Shown piece by piece: positions 15,308-24,241 of a stretch of 44,539 nt of DNA. The DNA comes from a virus. How positions within the stretch are numbered: position 1 is the stretch's first letter; every line of letters begins with the position of its first letter. The notes beneath the pieces are model-generated. The model worked only from the letters and a program-made list of their open reading frames with translations, had not been told where the DNA came from and ran no database searches. A program made the translations under genes and the position numbers. The stretch spans positions 1-44,539 of the IMG/VR virus record IMGVR_UViG_3300020202_000114, one strand, 5' to 3'.

Positions 15308-15606
15308 TAGAGTGCCACCGAGCCTTTTTCGGACAATTTCATAAAATCCTCACGTTTGTAAAGTTTGGACATCCTGCCGTTATATTTCTCGCGCTTGAAG
15401 TAGCACCACTTGGCATCCTGCGCTTTGAATAAAATCATGTTTACCAACTGTCTGAATACGTAGCCATTACGGTATTCAGGGTGAATCCAAAAGTCGTTAA
15501 TCCAGATGAACTCTCCGCGAAGCTTGTCAAAGCCAGATTGTCCGACTTGACGCCATTCGATGTAGCCTATTACCCGACCTTGATCGTCTTTTGAAACGCT
15601 GACCAT
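15307..15606 (-). CDS. GNAT-like acetyltransferase-fold protein
   Basis: 99 residues. GYIEWRQVG, FIWINDFWIHPEYRNGYVFR (about 32-51) and a following helix match the middle of the GNAT fold (beta4, then the acetyl-CoA loop, here RNGYVFR). It is shorter than usual at the N-terminus. Small GNAT-like proteins are frequently found beside phage tail/internal protein genes. Substrate unknown. Confidence 0.65.
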   Translation of the reverse strand: MVSVSKDDQGRVIGYIEWRQVGQSGFDKLRGEFIWINDFWIHPEYRNGYVFRQLVNMILFKAQDAKWCYFKREKYNGRMSKLYKREDFMKLSEKGSVAL

Positions 15607-15929
15607 TAAAGCTTCTTAAACGTTTTCGCTTCTTCTTCGGTTAAGCCGAGTTTACTTAGGAGTGCGGCTTTCTTTGCGTCCTCGGCGTTTTTCTTGGATT
15701 GTTTTTCTGCAAGCTTTGTTGGGCAAACTTTAACCTTTTTTGTTACGTCGTCGATCACCCAGCAGTCCCGGTCTTTTCTGTCTGGAAGATCAGAGCTATC
15801 AATCCAATGATATGAAGTGCCGGGAGGGACGCTGCGCTTGATTGCTTCGTCTTCGGAGTGGATTGAGTTCGGTGCAAACGTAACAATTGAGATACCGCCT
15901 TCATCGTTTTTGTAAACAAGTCTTTTCAT
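15606..15929 (-). CDS. Small late protein with C-terminal Lys/Glu helix
   Basis: 107 residues from MKRLVYKNDEGGISIV. The sequence GGAGACAG just before this ATG is a ribosome-binding site, so the upstream in-frame ATG is not preferred. It overlaps the fibre stop as TAATG. The N-terminus is beta, the centre WVIDDVTKKVKVC, and the end is a charged helix. It resembles small tail-associated proteins, with no named family. Confidence 0.6.
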   Translation of the reverse strand: MKRLVYKNDEGGISIVTFAPNSIHSEDEAIKRSVPPGTSYHWIDSSDLPDRKDRDCWVIDDVTKKVKVCPTKLAEKQSKKNAEDAKKAALLSKLGLTEEEAKTFKKL

Positions 15930-16894
15930 TATCTGTCTCCCCATGCGATTACGGCGACGTACTGGCCGTCGAGTGCGGAACCACCATTGTCTTGAAGCTG
16001 AATTTTGACCGCGCCAACCGCAGGGTTGGTTCCGATTCTACGAAGACCGAAGGCGGGGATATCTGCGTTCGTGTCTGCCGTATCAACCTTCGCTGAACCA
16101 GAGACTGCGTAATCGGCTGTAGCGAAGTCGGTGTCCCAGGTGACGGTGTAGTACCCGGTTCCGTTATCCGCGATAGAGGTCACATTGTAGGATTCAAGAA
16201 CGGCAATTGTTCCGGTGCCGTTTAGGGTGCACCAACCCTTAGCTACACCGGGATGGAAAACGGTGCGCCCTGGAGTGACGGCCTTGGCAACATCCGTAGC
16301 AGCTTCCATTTCGGCTTGGGAAGCCACTGTAACTCCACCAGATAGAGCTGTCCCATCTTTACGATAGTAGTTAACGACTCTTGCGTTTGCAGTCGTCTCC
16401 GCTCTTACAACTGCTACGTCTCCAGCCGCCGTTGTGATATTGGCTCCGGTGGGGAGTATGAGTGAGGTTGCGTTGTGGGTAAGCGTGAGTGCACCGTCAA
16501 AAACTACGGTTCTCTCGGCTCCGGCTTGGGGTGCGGTTCCGAAGCTTGTGATCGTTGTGGTTCCGGTGATATGGATAAAATTTCCATCCGTGACCCATAT
16601 GGTTGTAGTGCCCGCAGAAGCTACGTCCGCTCCCTTAGCCTCATTAATATCCTGAGCGATGGTGCCGAGATTAATCTTGGATGCGGCGATGGCAGCGGCT
16701 GAGTTGATATCAGCGTTCAAAATGCTGTCGGTTAGTGAAAGCTTGGAATAAACAATTCCGGCACCAGAGGCAATGTTTACGTTCTGGATATTTCCGTTGT
16801 AATCCGTCGCTAGCGGGTCAACCTTACCGTTTAAAACGGAAGATGTGATTGATACCGGATCGGCACCAATCGTAGGCAGTGTAACTATGGCCAT
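15929..16894 (-). CDS. Tail fibre protein
   Basis: 321 residues from MAIVTLPTIGADPVS; a longer reading would run into the upstream gene. The first 100 residues have ILNADINSAAAIAASKINLG spacing typical of fibre shafts. Then TTTITSFGTAPQAGAERTVV and LTLTHNATSLILPTGANITT form a domain widespread in phage fibres. The C-terminal 100 residues (GTIAVLESYNVTSI, DNGTGYYTVTWDTDF) form a beta-sandwich, probably a receptor-binding head. Confidence 0.8.
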   Translation of the reverse strand: MAIVTLPTIGADPVSITSSVLNGKVDPLATDYNGNIQNVNIASGAGIVYSKLSLTDSILNADINSAAAIAASKINLGTIAQDINEAKGADVASAGTTTIWVTDGNFIHITGTTTITSFGTAPQAGAERTVVFDGALTLTHNATSLILPTGANITTAAGDVAVVRAETTANARVVNYYRKDGTALSGGVTVASQAEMEAATDVAKAVTPGRTVFHPGVAKGWCTLNGTGTIAVLESYNVTSIADNGTGYYTVTWDTDFATADYAVSGSAKVDTADTNADIPAFGLRRIGTNPAVGAVKIQLQDNGGSALDGQYVAVIAWGDR

Positions 16895-16895
16895 A

Positions 16896-19070
16896 TTACG
16901 AAATTCTCCCTTGCTTTGGCTGCGCGTACAGTTCGTACTCGACGAATGTTGGTCGCTTGTTATAAATGGAATTAACGATCTTGAGTCTTGCGGAGTTTCC
17001 GGTGCCTGAAAACTTTGAGCGATAGCTGTTATTTGCGTTCGCTCCGCCACCAGTCGTGGCTGGGGTTGTGAATGGGGTTACGAGACCGCTCGCCAAAGTA
17101 TCTGTGGACGCTATCGACACAAACCCGGTGCGGTTAATATCGATGGAGTAGTTATAGACTGCGTCCGAACCCGTGAGAGCGGAGAACCTAACGGGATCAA
17201 ACACCTTCCGAACGAAAGGCTCCCCAAAGTCTAGATCGCGAGTAATGATGGTTTGGGTGATGGTCGTTCCGTTATCGGTATTGCCTGAGAGGACTTTGTA
17301 GCAGAGTGTGAGTGCGCGAGCATCCCCACCGATGATCGTTTTTAGGTTATCCCCGAACCCAAACGAAGTAAGACAAGATAGATTCCAAGTATCAAGCGGA
17401 ATCGTTGTCCAGGCGGAGTTTGGGTCGCCATTCCTAACGGCTGAGATTGAATCCCAGATCATCCACCGATTAGGGATAGTGGATGTGCCGATAGGGACGC
17501 CTAAGAGGTAAAGACCGTTCTCGAAATAACCGACTGAATTATTTATGGCGTCTTGGTTAATATCTTCGATAATGTCGCTGATGGGGTCAGAGATGACGCC
17601 GACACGGAGCTTGTCAAATGTCGTGCGCGAGAGAAGTCTGACCCCATCATTAGCGAGATAAATATGGTCGTTGCCAATATCACAAACCGTTCTTCCAGCC
17701 GGGCACCCAATAACCGAGGAGAGAGGTTTTAGGGTCCAATCTGTAAGCGGGGTAGCTCCGTCCATATTAAGAACAAAGATTGAGTCGTTCTTATAAATGA
17801 TGAGTTCAAACTCTTTAAACATCTTAAGCCAGGTAACTTTTCCACCAGAACCCGACCTGACTTTAAAGACGTTGGTAGAGCGATTAAAGGTTTGGGGTGC
17901 GAGCGCGTCCGAAAACCAGACGTAATCCCGCTCGGACTGAGTTAAAGAACCGGAGAGGAAGAGACGGTTATTTGTGGCGTACTCACCGAACGTGGTGCGC
18001 GGACAGTCAGTGTTCGTGTTCCCTTCGTCGGTAACCGTTAAAGACGAATCAATGCTGTAAACGTTATCCGTGCCGTTAAGAATAAAAAGACGGTCATTGG
18101 CTTGAACGAAGTTTGTGGTGAGTCCTGCGGTAAGCCCAGTAAGACCTGTGATGTTGTCCCAGGTAAGGAAGTTTGAGTTTAATTCCTGAATTGCCGTGTC
18201 TTTAGCGCGGATTGGTTTGTTGTAGGTAGTTCCGACGGCAAACGTAGTGAGACCCAGAATAGCCTTCATTTCTAGATCATCTGCGGCGAAGGCTCCGTCG
18301 TAGATTCTAAGATCGTCTAGTTCACCGTCAAATGTGCGCGATCCGGCTGCGTTGTTTCCTAAGTAGAGGACAACCGCAGAATCATCGCCAATCGTGCCAA
18401 CGCCCGTCGTATCTGTTGAGTAAGATGCGATAGCGCCGTCAATATAAATATCAAGAGATTTATCAGCGTTATGGATAGCATCCACCCTATGCCAAGCACC
18501 AGTAGATAGAGTGGTAGAAGTAACGACGATAGCATTAGTCGTGCCATACCCAACCTCAAAAGTTAATTTAACAGTGCTGCCCGATTGTCCGTTGACAAAC
18601 AAACGGTAACCAACCGCTGAACCTGACCACTTGTCAAAAATTCGCCCCTCATCATTTTCTCCGTCAGAATCGACGTATATCCACGCGGATAAGCGGCAAG
18701 CCCCCATGCTAGTAATGTCAATCGAGCTGTCTGCGGGCACGGAAATAGATGATGTTGTGCCGTTGAATGACGCGCATTTTCCAAACTTTCCATCGACATA
18801 AGTAACTCCCGTTGCGGTTCCGTCATTATCTTCTTTGTCGTCAACCGCCGTAGACGCATCAAACGTCCATTTGGAAATTAAGGTGGCCGGGTTATCGCCA
18901 ACAAGCGTCAAGCCTTCCCGCTGCTCAAGTTTCCCAACCTGGCTGATATATGAGTTCTCGATTAGAGACGCTTGATTGGGCTTAACGGCAGAAGGCTCGT
19001 CTCCGGAGTTTTGACCTCCGGTGAAGTCGATTTGACGTACCTTCGCTCTCCCGCTAGTGAGAACAGGCAT
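16896..19070 (-). CDS. Tail stabilisation (P22 gp10-like) protein with LamG insertion
   Basis: 724 residues. The N-terminus (KVRQIDFTGGQNSGDEPSAV, then NQASLIENSYISQVGKLEQR) and the later beta-propeller-like repeats (VQANDRLFILNGTDNVYSID, FGEYATNNRLFLSG, WLKMFKEFELIIYKNDSIFV) match tail-machine stabilisation proteins. Residues about 64-262 are a concanavalin/LamG module (GKCASFNGTTSSISVP, LSAWIYVDS, DGELDDLRIYDGA). That module probably binds carbohydrate and has been inserted into the tail protein. Start TAATG-coupled to the upstream gene. Confidence 0.75.
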   Translation of the reverse strand: MPVLTSGRAKVRQIDFTGGQNSGDEPSAVKPNQASLIENSYISQVGKLEQREGLTLVGDNPATLISKWTFDASTAVDDKEDNDGTATGVTYVDGKFGKCASFNGTTSSISVPADSSIDITSMGACRLSAWIYVDSDGENDEGRIFDKWSGSAVGYRLFVNGQSGSTVKLTFEVGYGTTNAIVVTSTTLSTGAWHRVDAIHNADKSLDIYIDGAIASYSTDTTGVGTIGDDSAVVLYLGNNAAGSRTFDGELDDLRIYDGAFAADDLEMKAILGLTTFAVGTTYNKPIRAKDTAIQELNSNFLTWDNITGLTGLTAGLTTNFVQANDRLFILNGTDNVYSIDSSLTVTDEGNTNTDCPRTTFGEYATNNRLFLSGSLTQSERDYVWFSDALAPQTFNRSTNVFKVRSGSGGKVTWLKMFKEFELIIYKNDSIFVLNMDGATPLTDWTLKPLSSVIGCPAGRTVCDIGNDHIYLANDGVRLLSRTTFDKLRVGVISDPISDIIEDINQDAINNSVGYFENGLYLLGVPIGTSTIPNRWMIWDSISAVRNGDPNSAWTTIPLDTWNLSCLTSFGFGDNLKTIIGGDARALTLCYKVLSGNTDNGTTITQTIITRDLDFGEPFVRKVFDPVRFSALTGSDAVYNYSIDINRTGFVSIASTDTLASGLVTPFTTPATTGGGANANNSYRSKFSGTGNSARLKIVNSIYNKRPTFVEYELYAQPKQGRIS

Positions 19071-20086
19071 TAATAGCTGTTTCCGAAGTAGTAGAGATTA
19101 CGTTGTCCGTAAGCCTGAGGATCACCGTTATCTGGAATGATCTGAGTGATCAGGTTTCTCGGTCTACGGCTATACCAGAGTTCGGTTACGCTTTTAACGA
19201 ACTTATTCTCTTGGGATTGTGCGGCGGTTTCTTGGCCATCTTCCCAGAGCGCATCCGCTACAACACCCTCAACAATCTCGTTCGCGCATGGTATTAATGG
19301 AACGTCATTGTCGTTGGTGAGCGGCATCCAGCGTTTCTTGTACCAGACCTGAGCCGTAAGAGCCGATGCGGGGGTAACTGAAAGCCTAATCCACTTGTAG
19401 TATGGTGCGCGTTCGTTGGGTGCAAGCTTCGCAAGGACATTAGCGTTTGTGGTGAACTCTCGAACAGTGACAACACCAGACAAGTCTTGGAGCGTGCCAT
19501 CAGATGTGCCAGCAGATATGGTTAACTCAGTACCAGAATCAAACGTATTCGTTGAGCTTGCAGCGGTCGTTCCGGTTAACGTGATAGACTCGGAAACAGG
19601 CATTCCGCTCACCTCGCCAGTAATGCGGATAATCTTGGGTGAGGTGTCTGAAGCGCTAGTTGAAAGCACCTGGACCCTATCAGCAGTAGAAAGAAGCGCT
19701 GAAACCGACTTAGACCCGATATCAACGTACTGATCTGGGTTGCCAGTTTGGACGTTCCCAGAGACTTCAAGCATGACCGCGTTAAACCGGATGTGGTCTC
19801 GTATGTCTAGGGCAGTTATTTCAATGCCATGGGTCGAGTCCCACATCTTGATAATCTGCTCAACGTCATAGCGTAACGCGTAGTCCCGCGTTCCGGTAGT
19901 GACGGAGAGATTGTAGCTCCGGTTTAGTTCATCCCAAGGAAAGCTTCGAAGGATGCGGTCGTAGCGAGTCCGGCACCAATCCTTAACCTTCGGGAGAAGG
20001 TCGTTGGCATTGCTAGTCGAAGTACTTGTATTCTGGACTAGTGCCTGTGACCTTACGCATATGCGCTTAAACGTATCGTTTATCAA
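19070..20086 (-). CDS. Head-tail adaptor (P22 gp4-like) with Ig-like domain
   Basis: 338 residues. The N-terminal helix region (LPKVKDWCRTRYDRILRSFP followed by WDEL) is typical of head-completion or tail-adaptor proteins that dock on the portal. Residues about 110-220 form an inserted beta domain (SVSALLSTADRVQVLSTSAS, IRITGEVSGMPVSESITLTG). The C-terminus returns to helices (ADALWEDGQETAAQSQENKF). It starts four bases into the upstream gene and lies directly upstream of the gp10-like gene. Confidence 0.65.
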   Translation of the reverse strand: MINDTFKRICVRSQALVQNTSTSTSNANDLLPKVKDWCRTRYDRILRSFPWDELNRSYNLSVTTGTRDYALRYDVEQIIKMWDSTHGIEITALDIRDHIRFNAVMLEVSGNVQTGNPDQYVDIGSKSVSALLSTADRVQVLSTSASDTSPKIIRITGEVSGMPVSESITLTGTTAASSTNTFDSGTELTISAGTSDGTLQDLSGVVTVREFTTNANVLAKLAPNERAPYYKWIRLSVTPASALTAQVWYKKRWMPLTNDNDVPLIPCANEIVEGVVADALWEDGQETAAQSQENKFVKSVTELWYSRRPRNLITQIIPDNGDPQAYGQRNLYYFGNSY

Positions 20087-20265
20087 GGAATGTCGTAAAC
20101 CAAAAGCCCGACAAACGTATTCGTGTTCGTTTTGTAAGCTACGCTAAGAAGTCGAATCGGATTAGAGGTTGAATCGAGTGTTTCTAGCTGAGTCTCTATA
20201 GACGACAATACCGCAGAATAATTAGCGTTTTCGGTGCTATAGGTAGAAATCTTGTAAGCTGCCAT
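20083..20265 (-). CDS. 60-residue late protein
   Basis: MAAYKISTYSTENANYSAVL starts at a TAATG overlap with the upstream stop. A longer in-frame reading lies inside that gene and has no ribosome-binding site. It is beta-rich at the end (PIRLLSVAYKTNTNTFVGLL). A head-tail joining role is possible from its position. Confidence 0.6.
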   Translation of the reverse strand: MAAYKISTYSTENANYSAVLSSIETQLETLDSTSNPIRLLSVAYKTNTNTFVGLLVYDIP

Positions 20266-20723
20266 TAGGCCACCGAAATAGCAGTCCAGTCCATAAAGCG
20301 ACCGAACTGATCCTTCCATCTTCCGGTAATGCTGGTTGGGGTATCGATGTCATCTACGGTAAGCGTCTCCGCTATCCAGTTTTGACGTATATTTCCTTCC
20401 GAGAACTCCGTGCAGAATTGTCCAGCTAAGCTAAGAACCGCAACTCCATCCTGAGCATCAGCCGTCGGCCCCCAAGTACGAATGGTGCCATTCAACGTAG
20501 CGGCTCCTGGCTGGGATTGGTTGGCTTGGGGACGGAAGGTCAGTCTGCGACCGTCAGTAGTCGTGACTGAAGTTCCGTTGTTCTGCTGGTAGGTGACGGC
20601 TGAAGCACCGCCGTCCGTCAGTTCAAAGGTGAAGGTCTGGTTCGTGGTAACGGTGTGCTGAATACCGAAGGGGTCTTCAAACTTGAGTGCGCCCGCACCA
20701 CAGGTCGCTGTTTTTGATGCCAT
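20265..20723 (-). CDS. Beta-rich virion protein downstream of the glycan island
   Basis: 152 residues without helices of note: TVTTNQTFTFELTDGGASAV, GRRLTFRPQANQSQPG, VAVLSLAGQFCTEFSEGN. The composition fits a small capsid decoration or tail protein. It is separated from the methyltransferase gene by ten bases with a TAGGGAGGAAT ribosome-binding site. Family not recognised. Confidence 0.65.
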   Translation of the reverse strand: MASKTATCGAGALKFEDPFGIQHTVTTNQTFTFELTDGGASAVTYQQNNGTSVTTTDGRRLTFRPQANQSQPGAATLNGTIRTWGPTADAQDGVAVLSLAGQFCTEFSEGNIRQNWIAETLTVDDIDTPTSITGRWKDQFGRFMDWTAISVA

Positions 20724-20733
20724 CTATTCCTCC

Positions 20734-21561
20734 CTAAAAGAACTTTTTCTGTGCCAGAACATGAACGTCATCCCAGGAGGGGAACCGACGTTCGTAGTTC
20801 TGACGAGACAGGATTACATTAAATCCTAGGGAGTCTAGGTGGCGTGTTAGAGAGCGCCTATTCCACATGATGTGGTTATAGTCGGGCTTCCAGTGTATGA
20901 AGCACGATGAGGAGCGCGTGTTAATAAAATCAGTGTCTGGCGTCCCTATAAAAATTATACCGTCCTCCGCAAGTAACTTCTTACAAAGCTCCAGCGAACC
21001 AACTGGATCAGAGAAACATTCAAGTGTGTGATACATCCAAATAAGACTATATTTTGTGACTTCCGGGAACTTGTGCTGCTCAAAATCAGCTGCGATAACG
21101 TTGCCTTTTGTTGTTAGTGCCGAATTCTTATCGATCACCGTTGGCACCCAGCCACGCTCGGCAAAGTAATCCTCGAAATAGGTATTTTGACGACCAACAA
21201 TCAGAACCCTTCGTCCATAAACCAGTTCTTCGATGATTGGGGCGTATAAGCGGATTGGGTACTCATAGGACGCTTGGCGCTTCTTATCATACTTTGAGTG
21301 CGCCTCCCAGTATTTGAGGTCATAGGTTCCAGTAGGCAACTTATCTTGGAAAACAATTCCACAGGAGCAGGCGAACCATTTTGACTTCTTTTTTGTGTTT
21401 GCATCCTGCATGAAATAAACGTGCGAAACATAGGACTGGCAGATTGGACAATTTGTAACTTTTATCTCGCCTATCTCTACAACTTCGGCTTCCTTCTTAA
21501 GATTTAACACTGGCGTAGACCACTCTGAAATGGTCGTAGACTCGCTGAATCGGAAGGCCAT
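20734..21561 (-). CDS. Class I SAM methyltransferase with N-terminal zinc ribbon
   Basis: 275 residues. CPIC (about 38-41) and CSCG (about 64-67) form a ribbon. The Rossmann part is divergent: RRVLIVGRQNTYFEDYFAER replaces the usual glycine-rich loop, then VIDKNSAL, VIAADFEQHKFP and YSLIWMYHTLECFSDPVGSL correspond to motifs II-IV, and LLAEDGIIFIGTPD to the post-motif strand. It resembles Methyltransf_23-type enzymes acting on sugars. It is the last gene of the glycan island and overlaps the glycosyltransferase gene by 65 bases. Confidence 0.75.
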   Translation of the reverse strand: MAFRFSESTTISEWSTPVLNLKKEAEVVEIGEIKVTNCPICQSYVSHVYFMQDANTKKKSKWFACSCGIVFQDKLPTGTYDLKYWEAHSKYDKKRQASYEYPIRLYAPIIEELVYGRRVLIVGRQNTYFEDYFAERGWVPTVIDKNSALTTKGNVIAADFEQHKFPEVTKYSLIWMYHTLECFSDPVGSLELCKKLLAEDGIIFIGTPDTDFINTRSSSCFIHWKPDYNHIMWNRRSLTRHLDSLGFNVILSRQNYERRFPSWDDVHVLAQKKFF

Positions 21562-22486
21562 CAGCCATGCAGATTGAGGAACCCGTCACTGGGTTAAGGG
21601 GGCACTGAAGCTTCATGTCGTAGATCAGGAAAAGGCATGGGGCGCACGGAGAAAGCGACTGATCTGCTTCTATCGAGTAGTCGTTTTTAAAGTGCTTGGT
21701 GATGCACTCTTTTGTGTTGTGCCCAAGTAAGCATATTTTTGGCGTGTCGTAGCATCCAGCCGCGTGGATAATCCCAGTGTCTGGGGCAATCACCATATCC
21801 ACTAATCCGGTTAGAGCCATACTGGTACGCATGGGGATATTGCCAGAAAGCTTTGTAATGTTGCCTTCCATGGAGTCTTCGAGGAGTTGGCAGCGCACAT
21901 CTCCAACGGTGATAAGATGTAATTCTTGGAAGTCTTTGCACATCTGGTTACAGAGGTCCATCATCCATGGGTAGGCTTTGTTGGTGCCGGAACCGGAGAG
22001 TCCTATAAGGATATTGAATTGGTCTTTTTTGAGGTGTGCGCGAGCCTCTTCTAGCTCTGAGTCGTCGAAGAAGAGTTCTGGTTTAAACCCATCAGGACCA
22101 GAAGGTTTTTCAAGGCGAGCGTGTTCAAAAGCATATTCATAGAAGTTTCTGTCAAAACGTTTTATCCTTTCCTGTTTTGGGAGTTTATAGTCAGGGCCTC
22201 TTGGGTGCTGGGAAAGAGCGACTTCAATGGACTCTGAGAAGTCCATGACTTTCTCGCAATGGTTTTTCTTTTGAAGCCACTCAATATGATCGGCTAACCT
22301 ATCAATTGGAATGTCTTCATCATGCTGAATAAGTTTTTCGATGTGCGGGTTATTCTTGAATACTTCCATTCCGCGTTTTGATGTGACAACGTATAACTTG
22401 TGGCCTTGGCTATGGAGGCGCCTGAGAACAGGGGTTAAAATGACGCAATCTCCAAAAGCAGCTGATCTAAAAATAAGTATCTTCAT
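21497..22486 (-). CDS. Glycosyltransferase family 9 (heptosyltransferase-like)
   Basis: 329 residues with two Rossmann-like halves. The N-terminus KILIFRSAAFGDCVILTPVL is the acceptor-domain signature. The C-terminal half has GLSGSGTNKAYPW and VIAPDTGIIHAAGCYDTPKI, the nucleotide-sugar site typical of GT9. Family members usually transfer ADP-heptose to lipopolysaccharide core, but phage versions may use other donors. It is overlapped by both neighbours. Confidence 0.85.
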   Translation of the reverse strand: MKILIFRSAAFGDCVILTPVLRRLHSQGHKLYVVTSKRGMEVFKNNPHIEKLIQHDEDIPIDRLADHIEWLQKKNHCEKVMDFSESIEVALSQHPRGPDYKLPKQERIKRFDRNFYEYAFEHARLEKPSGPDGFKPELFFDDSELEEARAHLKKDQFNILIGLSGSGTNKAYPWMMDLCNQMCKDFQELHLITVGDVRCQLLEDSMEGNITKLSGNIPMRTSMALTGLVDMVIAPDTGIIHAAGCYDTPKICLLGHNTKECITKHFKNDYSIEADQSLSPCAPCLFLIYDMKLQCPLNPVTGSSICMADGLPIQRVYDHFRVVYASVKS

Positions 22487-23268
22487 TTCTGGTAAACGAA
22501 AAACTCCAGTTTTCCCCAGGTTTTTGACTCGCCATCCAACGGCATGTGCGCCATGATCTTTGCATAATCTAGTCCAGCTAACTTCTCAAGGAATAGCTTC
22601 TGGTCATCCTCAACCTTCACCTTGTTTGAGGTTGTCGTAACGGATAAGTGATGGACAACCTTCGATGTTGGAACCAAAATCACTTTCCATTTGTTGATTT
22701 TCGCCCATAGGCAATAAGAGGAGTCCGAGCAATGGTTTCTAAATCGCTTATCGAGTAGGCCTATTTCCCTAATCATGGAACATCTAAGAAGACCGGACGC
22801 GAGAGGAATCCAGTTGCACTCAATAGGTTTTTCTGGGAGCTTCTCTTCTTCAACAAAATACTGATAGCCACGGATGAGATCGGAGCCGCAAAGCTCTGCG
22901 TTTTGACCTTCTTTGTTCGGGTGGATGCGAACGGAGGCAGCTATACCAACCTCAGGATCAGCGTTCATAGCGAGAACCAGTTCCTGAAGGAATCCCGGTT
23001 GTGGCTCGGTGTCGTTGTTTAATAGAAGGATGTAATCGAAGCGGTCACCGCACCAGAGGATTCCTTGGTTTACGGCGTTGGTGAAGCCGGAGTTTTCCTC
23101 TAGTCTTAGGACATTGACAAGCGGATTTACATACGGTTTCTCAGACCCGTCATCGACTACCAGTATTTCAATCGGCTCTCCGGTGCCGTAGTTCTGTGTC
23201 ACTAGCTCAACGCACTTATTGGTGTATTCTTCCTTGCCGTACATCGGGATAATGACGGCTACATTCAT
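22483..23268 (-). CDS. Glycosyltransferase family 2
   Basis: 261 residues. VAVIIPMYGKEEYTNKCVEL, ILVVDDGSEKP, NSGFTNAVNQGILW and LLLNNDTEPQPGFLQEL match GT-A, family 2; the NNDTE segment stands for the metal-binding DxD. CSDSSYCLWAKINKWKVILV is the acceptor/catalytic region. The start is taken at the ATGA overlap with the upstream stop. The sequence resembles rhamnosyltransferase-type GT2 proteins. Confidence 0.88.
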   Translation of the reverse strand: MNVAVIIPMYGKEEYTNKCVELVTQNYGTGEPIEILVVDDGSEKPYVNPLVNVLRLEENSGFTNAVNQGILWCGDRFDYILLLNNDTEPQPGFLQELVLAMNADPEVGIAASVRIHPNKEGQNAELCGSDLIRGYQYFVEEEKLPEKPIECNWIPLASGLLRCSMIREIGLLDKRFRNHCSDSSYCLWAKINKWKVILVPTSKVVHHLSVTTTSNKVKVEDDQKLFLEKLAGLDYAKIMAHMPLDGESKTWGKLEFFVYQK

Positions 23269-23762
23269 TTTATTGACCACCAGTCACTATTCTCGAACGT
23301 AACCCGCATCTTGTTCTGGATAGCCCAATCACAAACAGCGCGGTAAACACCATAAGTGTCCTCCGAACCATCAAAGTCGTGACCACCGATCATCCCGCCT
23401 GGTTTCAGCTTCGGGAACCAAGCTTCAATATCCGCTCTGGCATTTTCGTACCTGTGATTTGCGTCGATATAGACAAAATCCAAAGACTCATCCTTTATAT
23501 CTTCCGAGGCAAAGATGGAATCCTTATGGATAAACGTGACATTTTTAGAGGAGCTAAATTTATCCGAAGCAACGCGCTTTTTCTCTCTCTGGCTTGCGAT
23601 GGTGGTATCTCTGGTGTAGATGGGGTAGTTGTCTACGAGGTAAAGCATTACTGGACTTAATCCGTTCAGGATGTCGGATGCGTTGTGGCCATAATCCACA
23701 CCAATCTCTGCCCCGACAGGGGACGAGCAAATAGTCTTAAGATACTCGAAGAATGGCCTCAT
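23265..23762 (-). CDS. Class I SAM methyltransferase (Methyltransf_24-like)
   Basis: 165 residues, a compact methyltransferase: VGAEIGVDYGHNASDILNGL (motif I), MLYLVDNYPIYTRDT (motif II), FSSSKNVTFIHKDSIFASED, LDFVYIDANHRYENARADIE (motif IV with the acidic metal-binding pattern of this family) and LKPGGMIGGHDF. Such enzymes often O-methylate sugars or small molecules. ATGA overlaps on both sides show tight translational coupling. Confidence 0.82.
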   Translation of the reverse strand: MRPFFEYLKTICSSPVGAEIGVDYGHNASDILNGLSPVMLYLVDNYPIYTRDTTIASQREKKRVASDKFSSSKNVTFIHKDSIFASEDIKDESLDFVYIDANHRYENARADIEAWFPKLKPGGMIGGHDFDGSEDTYGVYRAVCDWAIQNKMRVTFENSDWWSIK

Positions 23763-24241
23763 CGCTTCACCGTGATGTGAAAGTGTTGGGGGGTTTTTGA
23801 ATTAACGTCCATGTCTCGAACAGCGGATAGAACCTCAAATCCAACTTTCCGGCACTCATTAGCGAAGGAGTCCATGTCCCACAAAATGTAGATTTTCCTG
23901 CATTGCCAGTGCCACATCTCATGGGGTGCGTTCCAATTGATGAAGTATGGGTCTAGCATTGAGATGGTGAATTCACCAGGACCTTCGTCATAGGCTTCTT
24001 TCAATCTTTCGAGCGGGTACTTACAGTTATTCCAGGTAACGTTTCTTTCTATTAAGTTCTCCCACTTGGTGTAAAAGATGTGCTTGCAGTTGCAGAAGGA
24101 ATATCCCATATCAGGGAAGCGTTCCCACTTGTCGCTTTGGACATAGTTGCCCTTAATCATCATTCTTTGTTGTGCGCCGCAGAACGGGCACTCCTGAAGG
24201 AAGAACGGGTCTACCGGAGGAAGGGTTTTAGCGATGCTCAA
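23759..24241 (-). CDS. Methyltransferase remnant or accessory protein lacking the SAM domain
   Basis: 160 residues from a TTG behind GGAGAAGCTC. The N-terminus has CPFC and CNCK pairs as in the zinc-ribbon methyltransferase at 20734. The second half (YILWDMDSFANECRKVGFEV) resembles the C-terminal cap of such enzymes. The glycine-rich SAM loop between them is missing, so it is probably a deleted paralogue. It may still bind substrate or partner. Confidence 0.55.
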   Translation of the reverse strand: MSIAKTLPPVDPFFLQECPFCGAQQRMMIKGNYVQSDKWERFPDMGYSFCNCKHIFYTKWENLIERNVTWNNCKYPLERLKEAYDEGPGEFTISMLDPYFINWNAPHEMWHWQCRKIYILWDMDSFANECRKVGFEVLSAVRDMDVNSKTPQHFHITVKR

